Assembly: GCA_025935515.1 (NCBI GenBank) | Contig: JAICVC010000031.1 | Coordinates: 1-16,296, forward strand | DNA length: 16,296 nucleotides | DNA from: Sphingomonas sp. | Lineage (GTDB): Bacteria > Pseudomonadota > Alphaproteobacteria > Sphingomonadales > Sphingomonadaceae | Direction: 5' to 3' | Shown: piece by piece, positions 1 through 6,348 of the stretch | How positions within the stretch are numbered: the first letter of the stretch is position 1 | Layout of the letters: every line of letters starts with the position of its first letter | The notes under the pieces: model-generated | Database searches by the model: none | What the model was told of the DNA's origin: nothing | Seen by the model: the letters and a program-made list of their open reading frames with translations, nothing else | Translations under genes and position numbers: made by a program

Positions 1-53
1 CGGGGGAGCAGAAGCTTCAGGTCAACCTGGCGATGACCTTCGAGCTGCAATGA
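1..53 (+). CDS. C-terminal tail of an unidentified protein (5' end outside window)
   Basis: An open frame enters from the left edge and ends at TGA 51-53, giving the residues GEQKLQVNLAMTFELQ. The alternating hydrophobic/polar pattern is a beta strand, and this kind of ending resembles the last strand of periplasmic SIMPL (YggE-like) domain proteins, but 16 residues are too few to identify a family. The strong palindrome 13 bases after the stop agrees with this being a genuine gene end. Function is not assigned. Confidence 0.4.
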   Translation, partial: GEQKLQVNLAMTFELQ

Positions 54-60
54 CTCAACG

Positions 61-89
61 AAAAAGGCCGCGCGGCATGCCGCGCGGCC
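61..89 (-). terminator. Perfect-palindrome intrinsic terminator between converging genes
   Basis: Bases 66-89 form a 24-bp perfect palindrome made almost entirely of G and C (arms GGCCGCGCGGCA and its complement). It is flanked by AAAAA at 61-65. Read on the minus strand, the hairpin is followed directly by TTTTT, so it is a textbook terminator for the membrane-protein gene at 116-367. On the plus strand it is followed only by TT, so it may stop the left-edge gene less efficiently. Confidence 0.8.
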
Positions 90-115
90 TTCGATCCAGG
101 AAAAAGAACTAGGTT

Positions 116-367
116 CTAGCGGACCGTTCCCCGGCGGATCAGATTGACGATGGCCAAAAGGATGACCGCGCCGATCAGCGAGTAAAGGAAGCTCTCGATC
201 GTGATCCCGGCATTGAGGTTCTGACCGAACAGCAGCCCGGCAATCACCGCGCCCACGATACCAACGACGATGTTGAGAATGATGCCCTGCTGAGCATCGG
301 TCCTCATGATCAGGCTTGCCAGCCAGCCGCAAACACCGCCGACGATTAGCCAGATGATAATACCCAT
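116..367 (-). CDS. GlsB/YeaQ/YmgE family stress-response membrane protein
   Basis: This 83-residue, strongly hydrophobic protein belongs to the transglycosylase-associated/GlsB (YeaQ, YmgE) family of small inner-membrane proteins linked to general stress. Its biochemical role is not established. Three membrane segments are visible at about residues 2-20, 28-47 and 58-77, with the Gly-rich helices typical of the family (IVGGVCGWLASLIM, then IVVGIVGAVIAGLLFG). It ends in a basic IRRGTVR tail. The start is ATG 365-367, preceded by a strong Shine-Dalgarno (GGAGGGAAGG); a longer upstream open frame has no family resemblance and is untranslated leader. A GGAAC-N17-CGTC element at 429-454 fits an EcfG stress promoter, which suits the family. 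A terminator follows at 61-89, so the gene is probably monocistronic. Confidence 0.9.
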   Translation of the reverse strand: MGIIIWLIVGGVCGWLASLIMRTDAQQGIILNIVVGIVGAVIAGLLFGQNLNAGITIESFLYSLIGAVILLAIVNLIRRGTVR

Positions 368-428
368 CAGCCTTCCCTCCTGTTTTTTCTGCGGCCGCCG
401 AAAACGGGGCGGACGCTGCGGCACCACA

Positions 429-454
429 GACGCGTGACGCGCCGTGATTGTTCC
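429..454 (-). promoter_or_regulatory. Putative EcfG (general stress sigma factor) promoter of the GlsB gene
   Basis: Read on the minus strand, GGAAC (454-450) is followed after 17 bases by CGTC (432-429). The alphaproteobacterial EcfG consensus is GGAAC-N16/17-CGTT, so only the last base differs. Transcription would start near 421-423 and give a leader of about 55 bases before the ATG at 367. The call rests on motif, spacing, position and the stress-type product; no expression data are available. Confidence 0.5.
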
Positions 455-518
455 GCAAACGGAAGGGTTCGTCCACAATTTTGGTTAATCGGCGCCGGCC
501 AATCGGCGTGGCGGCCGA

Positions 519-818
519 TCAGTAGCGCTGCTGCTTTTCGTACTGGTCGCGATATTGCTTGATCCGGGTCACGCGGAGGCCCGGCATGCCGCTGCGATCC
601 ACAGCGCGCTGCCAGCTGGTGAATTCCTCGAGGCTCAGCGTGTAGCGCTTGCAGGCCTCGTCGACTGTCAGAAGCCCGCCCGCGACTGCGGCCACGACCT
701 CGGCCTTGCGCCGGACGACCCAGCGAGTCGTGCTCGGTGCCGGCAACGAGTCGAGTGTCAGCGGCTCGCCGAGGGGGCCGATGACCTGGGCCGGACGAAT
801 CTTCTGGTTCTCGAGCAT
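519..818 (-). CDS. sciP: SciP-type cell-cycle transcriptional regulator (DUF1153)
   Basis: A 99-residue protein of the DUF1153 family. The Caulobacter member SciP is a small helix-turn-helix protein that represses CtrA-activated promoters in G1. The diagnostic block RWVVRRKAEVVAAVAGGLLT (about residues 32-51) followed by DEACKRYTLSLEEFTSWQ (53-70) is intact and forms the helix-turn-helix. The basic tail GLRVTRIKQYRDQY is also family-typical. Length matches the family's roughly 90-100 residues. The start is ATG 816-818; AGGTG upstream is a modest Shine-Dalgarno. It lies 92 bases downstream of a small ORF on the same strand and diverges from mnmA. Four TTAA half-sites occur between 836 and 934, but none have the 7-bp spacing of a CtrA box, so autoregulation through CtrA is not supported here. 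Confidence 0.9.
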   Translation of the reverse strand: MLENQKIRPAQVIGPLGEPLTLDSLPAPSTTRWVVRRKAEVVAAVAGGLLTVDEACKRYTLSLEEFTSWQRAVDRSGMPGLRVTRIKQYRDQYEKQQRY

Positions 819-910
819 ACTGAAGTCACACCTGTTTAATCATTGCTGCTGGCCGGGGTTTAATTCGCGGCCGTTGAAAATATTGTGAAACGCGGTGGTT
901 AACTCACCGG

Positions 911-1135
911 TCAGTCGTCCTTACGCTCCCTTAACTTTGCAACATCCTCCGCGAATGTGCCCCCCAGCACTTTCACGGCTTCACGCCACCCGTCGCCGCC
1001 GGAAAGATAGCAAGCGATCGCATTCTCCCTCGAACGTGCATCGCCCTCGGCCGGATTGCCGAGCAGCGAGAGCAGCTCGTTGAGGCTGAGCGGTTCCGGC
1101 GCACCTCCACGAAAGTCGCCCTCGTGACGCGCCAA
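911..1135 (-). CDS. Small uncharacterised acidic protein upstream of sciP
   Basis: This is a 74-residue open frame starting with TTG 1133-1135; the preceding GAGGGG, five bases from the TTG, is a plausible Shine-Dalgarno. No ATG or GTG is in frame nearby upstream. The product has no signal peptide or membrane segment. It is mixed charged and probably helical (PLSLNELLSLLG; AVKVLGGTFAEDVAKLRERKDD). Codons show the G/C-rich third positions of the neighbouring genes, and competing frames give implausible Arg/Pro/Ser-rich products. I recognise no family. Its position, 92 bases before sciP on the same strand, suggests possible co-transcription. It could still be non-coding sequence, and the TTG start is the weakest part of the call. 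Confidence 0.5.
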   Translation of the reverse strand: MARHEGDFRGGAPEPLSLNELLSLLGNPAEGDARSRENAIACYLSGGDGWREAVKVLGGTFAEDVAKLRERKDD

Positions 1136-1155
1136 AACTGCCCCCTCGTCGGTCT

Positions 1156-1183
1156 CTCCTGCGCCCGCTCTAGCCCGCAGGAG
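1156..1183. repeat. 8-bp inverted repeat in the mnmA / small-ORF divergent promoter region
   Basis: CTCCTGCG (1156-1163) and CGCAGGAG (1176-1183) are perfect inverted repeats around a 12-base centre. They lie in the 72-base gap between the minus-strand small ORF and mnmA. The element could be an operator for a dimeric regulator, or a hairpin in the mnmA leader. The GGAG in its right arm is 24 bases from the mnmA ATG, too far to be its ribosome-binding site. Confidence 0.4.
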
Positions 1184-1207
1184 TGAAATTCGGGTAAAGA
1201 GACCTTA

Positions 1208-2326
1208 ATGTCCGTCAGCTTTGACCTTGATCGGCCGCCCCGGCAGGCCCGGATCGTCGTTGCCATGTCCGGCGGAGTCGACAGCTCCGTGACGGCCGCG
1301 CTGGCGGCGCAGACCGGCGCCGAAGTCATCGGCGTCACGCTCCAGCTTTACGACCATGGCGAGGCGATCCGCAGGACCGGCGCGTGCTGTGCCGGGCAGG
1401 ACATTTACGACGCCAAGACCGTCGCCGACCGGCTCGGCATCGCTCACTACGTCCTCGACTACGAAAGCCGCTTCCGCGGCGGCGTGATCGACCGCTTCGT
1501 CGACGAATATGCGCGCGGGCGCACCCCGATCCCATGCGCGAGCTGCAACCAGGGGGTGAAGTTCGTCGACCTCGTCGCTTTCGCGCGCGAGCTCGGCGCC
1601 GATTGCCTGGCGACCGGCCATTACGTGCGGCGGATAGCGAATGACGGGCGCGTCGAGCTGCACAAGGGCGCCGATCCGCGGCGCGATCAGAGCTATTTCC
1701 TCTACGGCACGACGCGCGAGCAGCTCGATTTCCTGCGTTTCCCGCTCGGCGACCTGCCCAAGGACGAGGTCCGTCGCATCGCCGCCGAGCTCGACCTGGA
1801 AGTTGCCGCAAAGCCCGACAGCCAGGACATCTGCTTCGTTCCTGATGGCAATTATGCGGGCCTCGTGAAGACGCTTCGCCCGGAAACCGCAGCGCCGGGC
1901 GACATCGTCGATCTCGATGGGCGCGTGCTGGGACGGCACCGCGGGATCGTCCATTTCACCGTCGGCCAGCGGCGTGGGATCGAAATTGGCGGCCAGCGGG
2001 AGCCGCTCTACGTCATTCGTGTCGACCCGGAACAGGCGCGGATCGTGGTCGGGCCGCGCCGGGCGTTGGCCGTCGAGGCGATGCGCGTCGCCGACTGGAA
2101 CTGGCTGGGCGAGGCGCAGCGCGAGGTCAGCGTCAAGGTGCGATCGCTCGCACCGGCGGTGCCCGCGATCCGCGAGGGCGAATGGATCCGCTTCGGCCAG
2201 CCCGAATATGGCGTCGCGCCGGGACAGGCGGCGGTGCTCTACGATGGCACCCGGCTGCTCGGCGGCGGGTGGATCGCCGAAACCTCGGCCGCCCGCGAGA
2301 GCGTGATGGATGCCGCCGCCGCTTAG
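1208..2326 (+). CDS. mnmA: tRNA-specific 2-thiouridylase MnmA
   Basis: A 372-residue cytoplasmic enzyme that installs the 2-thio group on the wobble uridine (U34) of tRNA-Lys, -Glu and -Gln, using ATP and relayed sulfur. The N-terminal PP-loop SGGVDSS is at residues 21-27. The catalytic cysteine sits in PCASCN (C110; C113 nearby). The second, persulfide-carrying cysteine is in SQDICF (C209), so both essential cysteines are present. GHYVR (137-141) and DQSYFL (160-165) are further family motifs, and the C-terminal half carries the usual beta-barrel region. Length is normal. ATG 1208 has only a weak Shine-Dalgarno (AAAGAGA). It is the first gene of a + strand group: its last 17 bases overlap the NUDIX gene start. 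It is divergent from the sciP group. Confidence 0.97.
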   Translation: MSVSFDLDRPPRQARIVVAMSGGVDSSVTAALAAQTGAEVIGVTLQLYDHGEAIRRTGACCAGQDIYDAKTVADRLGIAHYVLDYESRFRGGVIDRFVDEYARGRTPIPCASCNQGVKFVDLVAFARELGADCLATGHYVRRIANDGRVELHKGADPRRDQSYFLYGTTREQLDFLRFPLGDLPKDEVRRIAAELDLEVAAKPDSQDICFVPDGNYAGLVKTLRPETAAPGDIVDLDGRVLGRHRGIVHFTVGQRRGIEIGGQREPLYVIRVDPEQARIVVGPRRALAVEAMRVADWNWLGEAQREVSVKVRSLAPAVPAIREGEWIRFGQPEYGVAPGQAAVLYDGTRLLGGGWIAETSAARESVMDAAAA

Positions 2327-2771
2327 CGCCGGCATTCTACTGTTCCGTCAGGGACACGACATTGAAGTCCTGCTGATCAAGCCCGGCGGGCCATTCTGGC
2401 GAAACAAAGACGCGGGTGCATGGATGATTCCCAAGGGCCTGGTCGAGCCTGGCGAAGCCCCGGCCGAAGCGGCGCTGCGCGAGTTTCAGGAGGAAACCGG
2501 CGTGACGCTTGCGGCGATCCCGTTCCCGCTCGCCAAGGTGCGTCAGGCCGGCGGGAAAATGGTCGAAGCATTCGCGGTCGAAGGCGATCTCGACCCCGAT
2601 TCGATCCGGTCGAACCAATTTGAGCTCGAATGGCCGCCGCGCAGCGGGCGCCTCGAGCGTTTCCCCGAAGTCGGCGAGGCGCGGTGGATGCCACTTGCGC
2701 AGGCGCGCGAACTGATGCTTCCAAGCCAGCTGCCCCTGCTCGACGCGCTCGAAGCCAGGTTGAAAGGATAA
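2310..2771 (+). CDS. NUDIX hydrolase
   Basis: A 153-residue protein of the NUDIX superfamily, which cleaves nucleoside diphosphates linked to another moiety. The full NUDIX box (G-x5-E-x7-REUxEExGU) is present at residues 43-65, from GLVEPGE to REFQEETGV, with the metal-binding glutamates E58, E61 and E62. A lead-in GAWMIPKG precedes it, as in the family. No second domain indicates the substrate; the protein is about the minimum size for one NUDIX fold. The start ATG 2310 lies inside mnmA, a 17-bp overlap that implies translational coupling. The next gene starts two bases after the stop. A role in nucleotide sanitation or Ap(n)A/RNA-cap hydrolysis is possible but cannot be chosen from sequence alone. 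Confidence 0.93.
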   Translation: MPPPLSAGILLFRQGHDIEVLLIKPGGPFWRNKDAGAWMIPKGLVEPGEAPAEAALREFQEETGVTLAAIPFPLAKVRQAGGKMVEAFAVEGDLDPDSIRSNQFELEWPPRSGRLERFPEVGEARWMPLAQARELMLPSQLPLLDALEARLKG

Positions 2772-2773
2772 GC

Positions 2774-3847
2774 ATGATTTCGGTCCTCCTTGCCCTTGCC
2801 GCCCAGGCGGCCGCTCCGCCCGCAAGGACGTGGCCGACCAGGGAGCGCGATATCGTCCTCAAGGACTTCCGCTTCGGCAGCGGCGAGACGCTGCCCGAGC
2901 TTCGAATGCATGTAACCACGCTCGGGTCGCCGCACCGCGACCGCGCGGGGCGGATCGACAATGCGGTGATGGTGCTCCACGGCACCGGCGGCGACGGCAA
3001 ACAGTTCCTGCGGCCGCAATTCGCAGACGAGCTGTATGGGCCAGGCCAGCCGCTCGACATCAACCGCTACTGGATCCTGCTTCCCGACAATGTCGGCCAC
3101 GGCAAGTCGTCCAAACCGTCCGACGGGATGCGGATGCGCTTCCCCAAGTACGATTACGACGACATGGTCAAAGCGCAGCACCGGATGCTGACGGAGGGAC
3201 TCGGAGTCACCCACCTGCGGTTGATTTTCGGCACGTCCATGGGCTGCATGCACGCCTTCGTCTGGGGCGAAACCTATCCGGATTTCACGAGCGCGCTGAT
3301 GCCAATGGCCTGCCAGCCGATCGAGATTGCGGGCCTGAACCGGATGTGGCGCCAGCTGGTGATCGACGGAATCAAGTCCGACCCTGCATGGGGAGAAGGA
3401 AAATCCGCCGGAGAATATGACCAGGAACCGGTAGCGGGCCTCAGGACCGCGCAGTCCATCCTGTTCATTGCCGGCGGCGCTCCGCTCTACCTGCAGAAGA
3501 CCTATCCGACGCGAGAGAAGGCCAAGGCGTTCGTCGAGGAGAGCGTTGAGAGAGGCATCGGAGGCCTCGACGCCAACGACATGATCTACCAGTTCGAATC
3601 GTCGCGGAACTACAATCCGTGGCCGAAGCTGGAGGCGATCACTGCGCCGATGACGTGGATCAATTCGGCCGACGACTTCATCAATCCGCGCAACCTGGAT
3701 GTCCCGCGGCAAGCGGTGAAGCGGATGAAAAATGCCCGGTTCCGGCTGATCGCGGAAACCGCCGACACGCGCGGGCACGGCACCCACACCTGGGCGAAAT
3801 TCTGGAAAGCCGACCTTATCGAGCTTCTGCAGCGCTCGGAGCAGTGA
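2774..3847 (+). CDS. Secreted alpha/beta-fold hydrolase related to MetX-type acyltransferases
   Basis: A 357-residue alpha/beta-hydrolase. The short hydrophobic start MISVLLALAAQAAA, followed by PPARTW, looks like a cleaved signal peptide, so the protein probably works in the periplasm. The oxyanion region is VLHGTGGDGKQF (68-79). The nucleophile elbow is GTSMG (153-157, Ser155). The likely acid is D300 or D301 in NSADD, and the likely base is H335 in RGHGTH. Overall layout resembles homoserine O-acetyltransferase (MetX), but the elbow is GTSMGC instead of GGSMGG, and export argues against a biosynthetic role, so hydrolase is the safer call; the substrate is unknown. ATG 2774 has an AAGGAT ribosome-binding site and lies two bases after the NUDIX stop. 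A longer open frame upstream lies inside the NUDIX gene. Its 3' end overlaps the converging NTF2-like gene by 32 bases. Confidence 0.88.
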   Translation: MISVLLALAAQAAAPPARTWPTRERDIVLKDFRFGSGETLPELRMHVTTLGSPHRDRAGRIDNAVMVLHGTGGDGKQFLRPQFADELYGPGQPLDINRYWILLPDNVGHGKSSKPSDGMRMRFPKYDYDDMVKAQHRMLTEGLGVTHLRLIFGTSMGCMHAFVWGETYPDFTSALMPMACQPIEIAGLNRMWRQLVIDGIKSDPAWGEGKSAGEYDQEPVAGLRTAQSILFIAGGAPLYLQKTYPTREKAKAFVEESVERGIGGLDANDMIYQFESSRNYNPWPKLEAITAPMTWINSADDFINPRNLDVPRQAVKRMKNARFRLIAETADTRGHGTHTWAKFWKADLIELLQRSEQ

Positions 3848-4289
3848 GGTCGTAGGCGGAGACGTGGTTCATCGTGATGAGCCAACGGCCGTGGAATTTC
3901 CGGAATAGCCGCGTGTTGACCCCCTCGGAGACCCGCGCTCCGCGGACGAGGCGATACTGGCCGATCAGCATCGCCGCGTCGGGAGCCAGCAGGTCGACCT
4001 TCATGTTGTAGAAGTGCAGTCGGCCGCGCCGCTCGGCCGAGCCGCCATAATCGCGGATGTAATGATCGAGCGTGCCTTGCCAGCCCTGCTGGAACTTGCC
4101 GCCCGAGACGAACACCACGTCCGGCTTCTTGAAGCCTGCCATGTAGCCGGCGAAGTCGCCGCGGTTCCACGCAGCTTCCATGCTGGCGATGACGTTCAGG
4201 ATCGCCGAGCGGTCGCTCTTCGGGCTCGCCGGCAGGGTGGTCGGGACGAGGAGGAGGGCGGCGAAGAGAGCGGCTGTCTGGTGCTTCAT
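3816..4289 (-). CDS. Secreted NTF2-like (DUF4440/SnoaL-like) protein
   Basis: A 157-residue protein with a signal peptide (MKHQTAALFAALLLVPTTLPA, cut near residue 21) and one NTF2-like domain of the DUF4440 type. Family features are AWNRGDFAGYMAGF (about 39-52), VVFVSGGKFQQGWQGTLDHY, and a final strand RWLITMNHVSAYD. Such cone-shaped domains bind or convert small ligands; no activity is assigned. ATG 4287-4289 shares its A with the TGA of the upstream permease gene (TGATG), implying coupled translation, so it is the last gene of the pdxH operon. Its C-terminal tail is encoded in the 3' end of the converging hydrolase gene (3816-3847), and no terminator hairpin is evident there. Confidence 0.85.
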   Translation of the reverse strand: MKHQTAALFAALLLVPTTLPASPKSDRSAILNVIASMEAAWNRGDFAGYMAGFKKPDVVFVSGGKFQQGWQGTLDHYIRDYGGSAERRGRLHFYNMKVDLLAPDAAMLIGQYRLVRGARVSEGVNTRLFRKFHGRWLITMNHVSAYDLTAPSAAEAR

Positions 4290-5569
4290 CACCTCGCAAC
4301 CATCCTGCGGCCGAAAGACGCGATGGCATAGAGCAGAAGCCCCGCCGCCGCGAGAGCGACGAGTGTAATCCAAGCCTTGGCGTCGGCCTGCGCGGCGGCC
4401 CATACGCAGACGAGGATACCAAGCGCGCCGACGACATAATGGATCGGGCCGAGATCGCGGCGACCGGGTGCCCGCCGCAGCGCGGCAATTGTCACCGCAT
4501 AAACGAACATCCGCGCGAGCGTGCTGACCACCGCGAGCCAGACGAAGCTGCCACTCACTGCGAGTGCGCCCGAAAAAAATGCAAAGAAGACGATCGAGTT
4601 AGCGGGCGTTTCGAACTTCGGCTGGACGCGAGCGAACCAGGCGGGGATATCGCCTCGTAGCCCGAGCGCATAGGTAACGCGCGGCGTCGAGGTCATAATG
4701 CCGTGCAAGCTGCCGGCGAGCGAAGCAACGGCCGCGAGCGTCAGCGTTGCTGCTCCAACCGATCCGGCCAGCCACCAGCCGAGGTCGATCAGCGGCGCTT
4801 TCTCGTCGGCTGCACCGCCGGGAAGCGCGCTGACGAACGCAAGCTGCACGACGAAATAGAGCAACGTGGTCACCGCGATTGTGACCAGGATTGCCCGCGG
4901 AAGCACGTTCGAAGGGTTCTTGGTCTCACCCGCGGGGATCACCGCGTTCTCGAACCCGACGAAGGCGTAGAAGACGATCAGCAGGCCGGCCTCGAATTGC
5001 GTTAGCGTTGGCGTCGGCGCTGGCGCCGGCCACGGAAAGGTCAGGGCGATTGCGGCAATGGCGGCGACGAACAGCGGTGCCGACTTCAAGAGTGCGAGGC
5101 CGGTAAGGAGGCCAATCGCCTTCCGAACGCCCGCAATATTAATCGCCGCGAAGAGCGCGGTTGCGGCCAAAAGAAAGGTGATGCGAACCTCGCCTTGGTC
5201 CGCGCTTTTGATCCAGCGAGCAAGGTAAGCGGTCAGCACGTTGGCGTTGGCAGCGAAAGCCGTTGCCCGGGCGACGTAATAGATCCAGCCGAGCTCGAAC
5301 CCGGCGAAACGCCCGAACACGCGTCCATAGATCGCCGGCCCTCCGCTGTCGGGGAAGGCCGCGGCGCTCCAGGTGAACGGGATGATGATTACCAGCGCGG
5401 CGAGCCCGACGATCGGGAACAGACAGGGCGAGAAATTGCCGAAATCAGCGGCAAGCAATGCCGGAAGCGCGAAGATCGAAGCGGCAACGGTGCCATTAAA
5501 TGCCAGGGCGACCGCGCCGATCAGCCCGATCCGGCGTGGGAGCTGATCGGGCGGTGCGGGTTCGTTCAA
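4289..5569 (-). CDS. APC superfamily amino-acid/polyamine permease
   Basis: A 426-residue inner-membrane transporter with about 12 hydrophobic segments. Features are the TM1 unwound-helix region (GLIGAVALAFNGTVAASIFALP, residues 15-36) and the hallmark TM6 block YAFVGFENAVIPAGETKNP (201-219) followed by PRAI. The substrate, probably an amino acid or amine, cannot be told from sequence. The chosen start is TTG 5567-5569, which overlaps the PhzF-like stop as TTGA; upstream in-frame sequence lies inside the PhzF-like gene and is Arg/Pro-rich and unlike a permease. No good Shine-Dalgarno precedes the TTG, so translation probably depends on coupling. Its TGA overlaps the ATG of the NTF2-like gene by one base. 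Confidence 0.9.
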   Translation of the reverse strand: MNEPAPPDQLPRRIGLIGAVALAFNGTVAASIFALPALLAADFGNFSPCLFPIVGLAALVIIIPFTWSAAAFPDSGGPAIYGRVFGRFAGFELGWIYYVARATAFAANANVLTAYLARWIKSADQGEVRITFLLAATALFAAINIAGVRKAIGLLTGLALLKSAPLFVAAIAAIALTFPWPAPAPTPTLTQFEAGLLIVFYAFVGFENAVIPAGETKNPSNVLPRAILVTIAVTTLLYFVVQLAFVSALPGGAADEKAPLIDLGWWLAGSVGAATLTLAAVASLAGSLHGIMTSTPRVTYALGLRGDIPAWFARVQPKFETPANSIVFFAFFSGALAVSGSFVWLAVVSTLARMFVYAVTIAALRRAPGRRDLGPIHYVVGALGILVCVWAAAQADAKAWITLVALAAAGLLLYAIASFGRRMVAR

Positions 5570-6348
5570 AGCTGGAAATTGCCTGCGATCACGGTGTGGC
5601 AATGGCCGCCCAGCAGCACTCGGTCGTCTTCGAGGCGGCAATTCAACACGCCAGTGCGCGCGCTGGCCTGCAGCGCGGTGAATTCGTTGCGGCCAAGACG
5701 CTTTGCCCAATAGACCGCAAGTGCGGCGTGGGCCGAGCCCGTCACCGGGTCTTCGTCGATGCCGAGGTATGGCACGAAGACGCGGCTCGCGATGTCCTCG
5801 CTATCGCCGCGCGCGGTGATGACCGCCATCCGATGAATCTCTCGCAGCGCGGTGAAGTCGGGCGCGACCGCCCGGACGGCGGCTTCGTCGGCAGTCTCGA
5901 TGATAGCGGCGTCGTTGCAGCCGTCGCCAAGCCATGCTGCACCTTCGGGCAGTCCAAGGGCGCGATTCAGCTCGGGCTCGTTGACCTCTCGCAGCGCGGG
6001 TGCTGGCAGGTCGAGTTCGAGCCAGTCGTCGCGGCGGCTCACCACAAGGACGCCAGCTTTGGTCGAAAAGCGCGCCGGATGCCCGGTCATCAGCACGTGG
6101 CCGGCCGCGAGGGTCGCATGGCCGCAGAGATCGACTTCGCTGGTAGGCGTGAACCAGCGGAGATCGAAATCCGCGTCGTCGCGCTCGCTCGGTACGGTGA
6201 AGGCGGTTTCGCTGAGATTATTCTCTGCGGCGATCGCCTGCATGAGCTCGTCGTCGAGCCATTTGTCGAGCGGCATCACCGCGGCCGGATTGCCGGTCAG
6301 CGGCCGGTCGGCGAAGGCATCGACCTGGAAGAAAGGCAGGCTGGTCAT
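5566..6348 (-). CDS. PhzF family isomerase/epimerase-like protein
   Basis: A 260-residue protein of the PhzF/diaminopimelate-epimerase-like fold. Conserved blocks are FFQVDAFADRPLTGNPAAV (6-24), NLSETAF (44-50), with E47 at the catalytic glutamate position of PhzF, FTPTSEVDLCGHATLA (66-81) and DEDPVTGSAH (198-207). Characterised PhzF isomerises a dihydro-hydroxyanthranilate in phenazine synthesis; most genomic homologues, like this one without any phenazine genes around, have unknown substrates. ATG 6346-6348 overlaps the CDF transporter stop as ATGA, and its own TGA overlaps the permease TTG. The operon context with pdxH and a permease hints at metabolism of an amine or amino-acid-like compound; this is inference. 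Confidence 0.93.
   Translation of the reverse strand: MTSLPFFQVDAFADRPLTGNPAAVMPLDKWLDDELMQAIAAENNLSETAFTVPSERDDADFDLRWFTPTSEVDLCGHATLAAGHVLMTGHPARFSTKAGVLVVSRRDDWLELDLPAPALREVNEPELNRALGLPEGAAWLGDGCNDAAIIETADEAAVRAVAPDFTALREIHRMAVITARGDSEDIASRVFVPYLGIDEDPVTGSAHAALAVYWAKRLGRNEFTALQASARTGVLNCRLEDDRVLLGGHCHTVIAGNFQL

Noticed and set aside
836..934. Four TTAA half-sites near sciP, considered as CtrA boxes
   Set aside because: A CtrA box needs TTAA-N7-TTAA. The start-to-start distances here are 24, 39 and 32 bases, so no full site exists.
1205..2335. A 376-codon open frame on the minus strand opposite mnmA
   Set aside because: It is the mirror of a high-GC gene with all MnmA motifs. The antisense product has no domain or convincing start and is a composition artefact.
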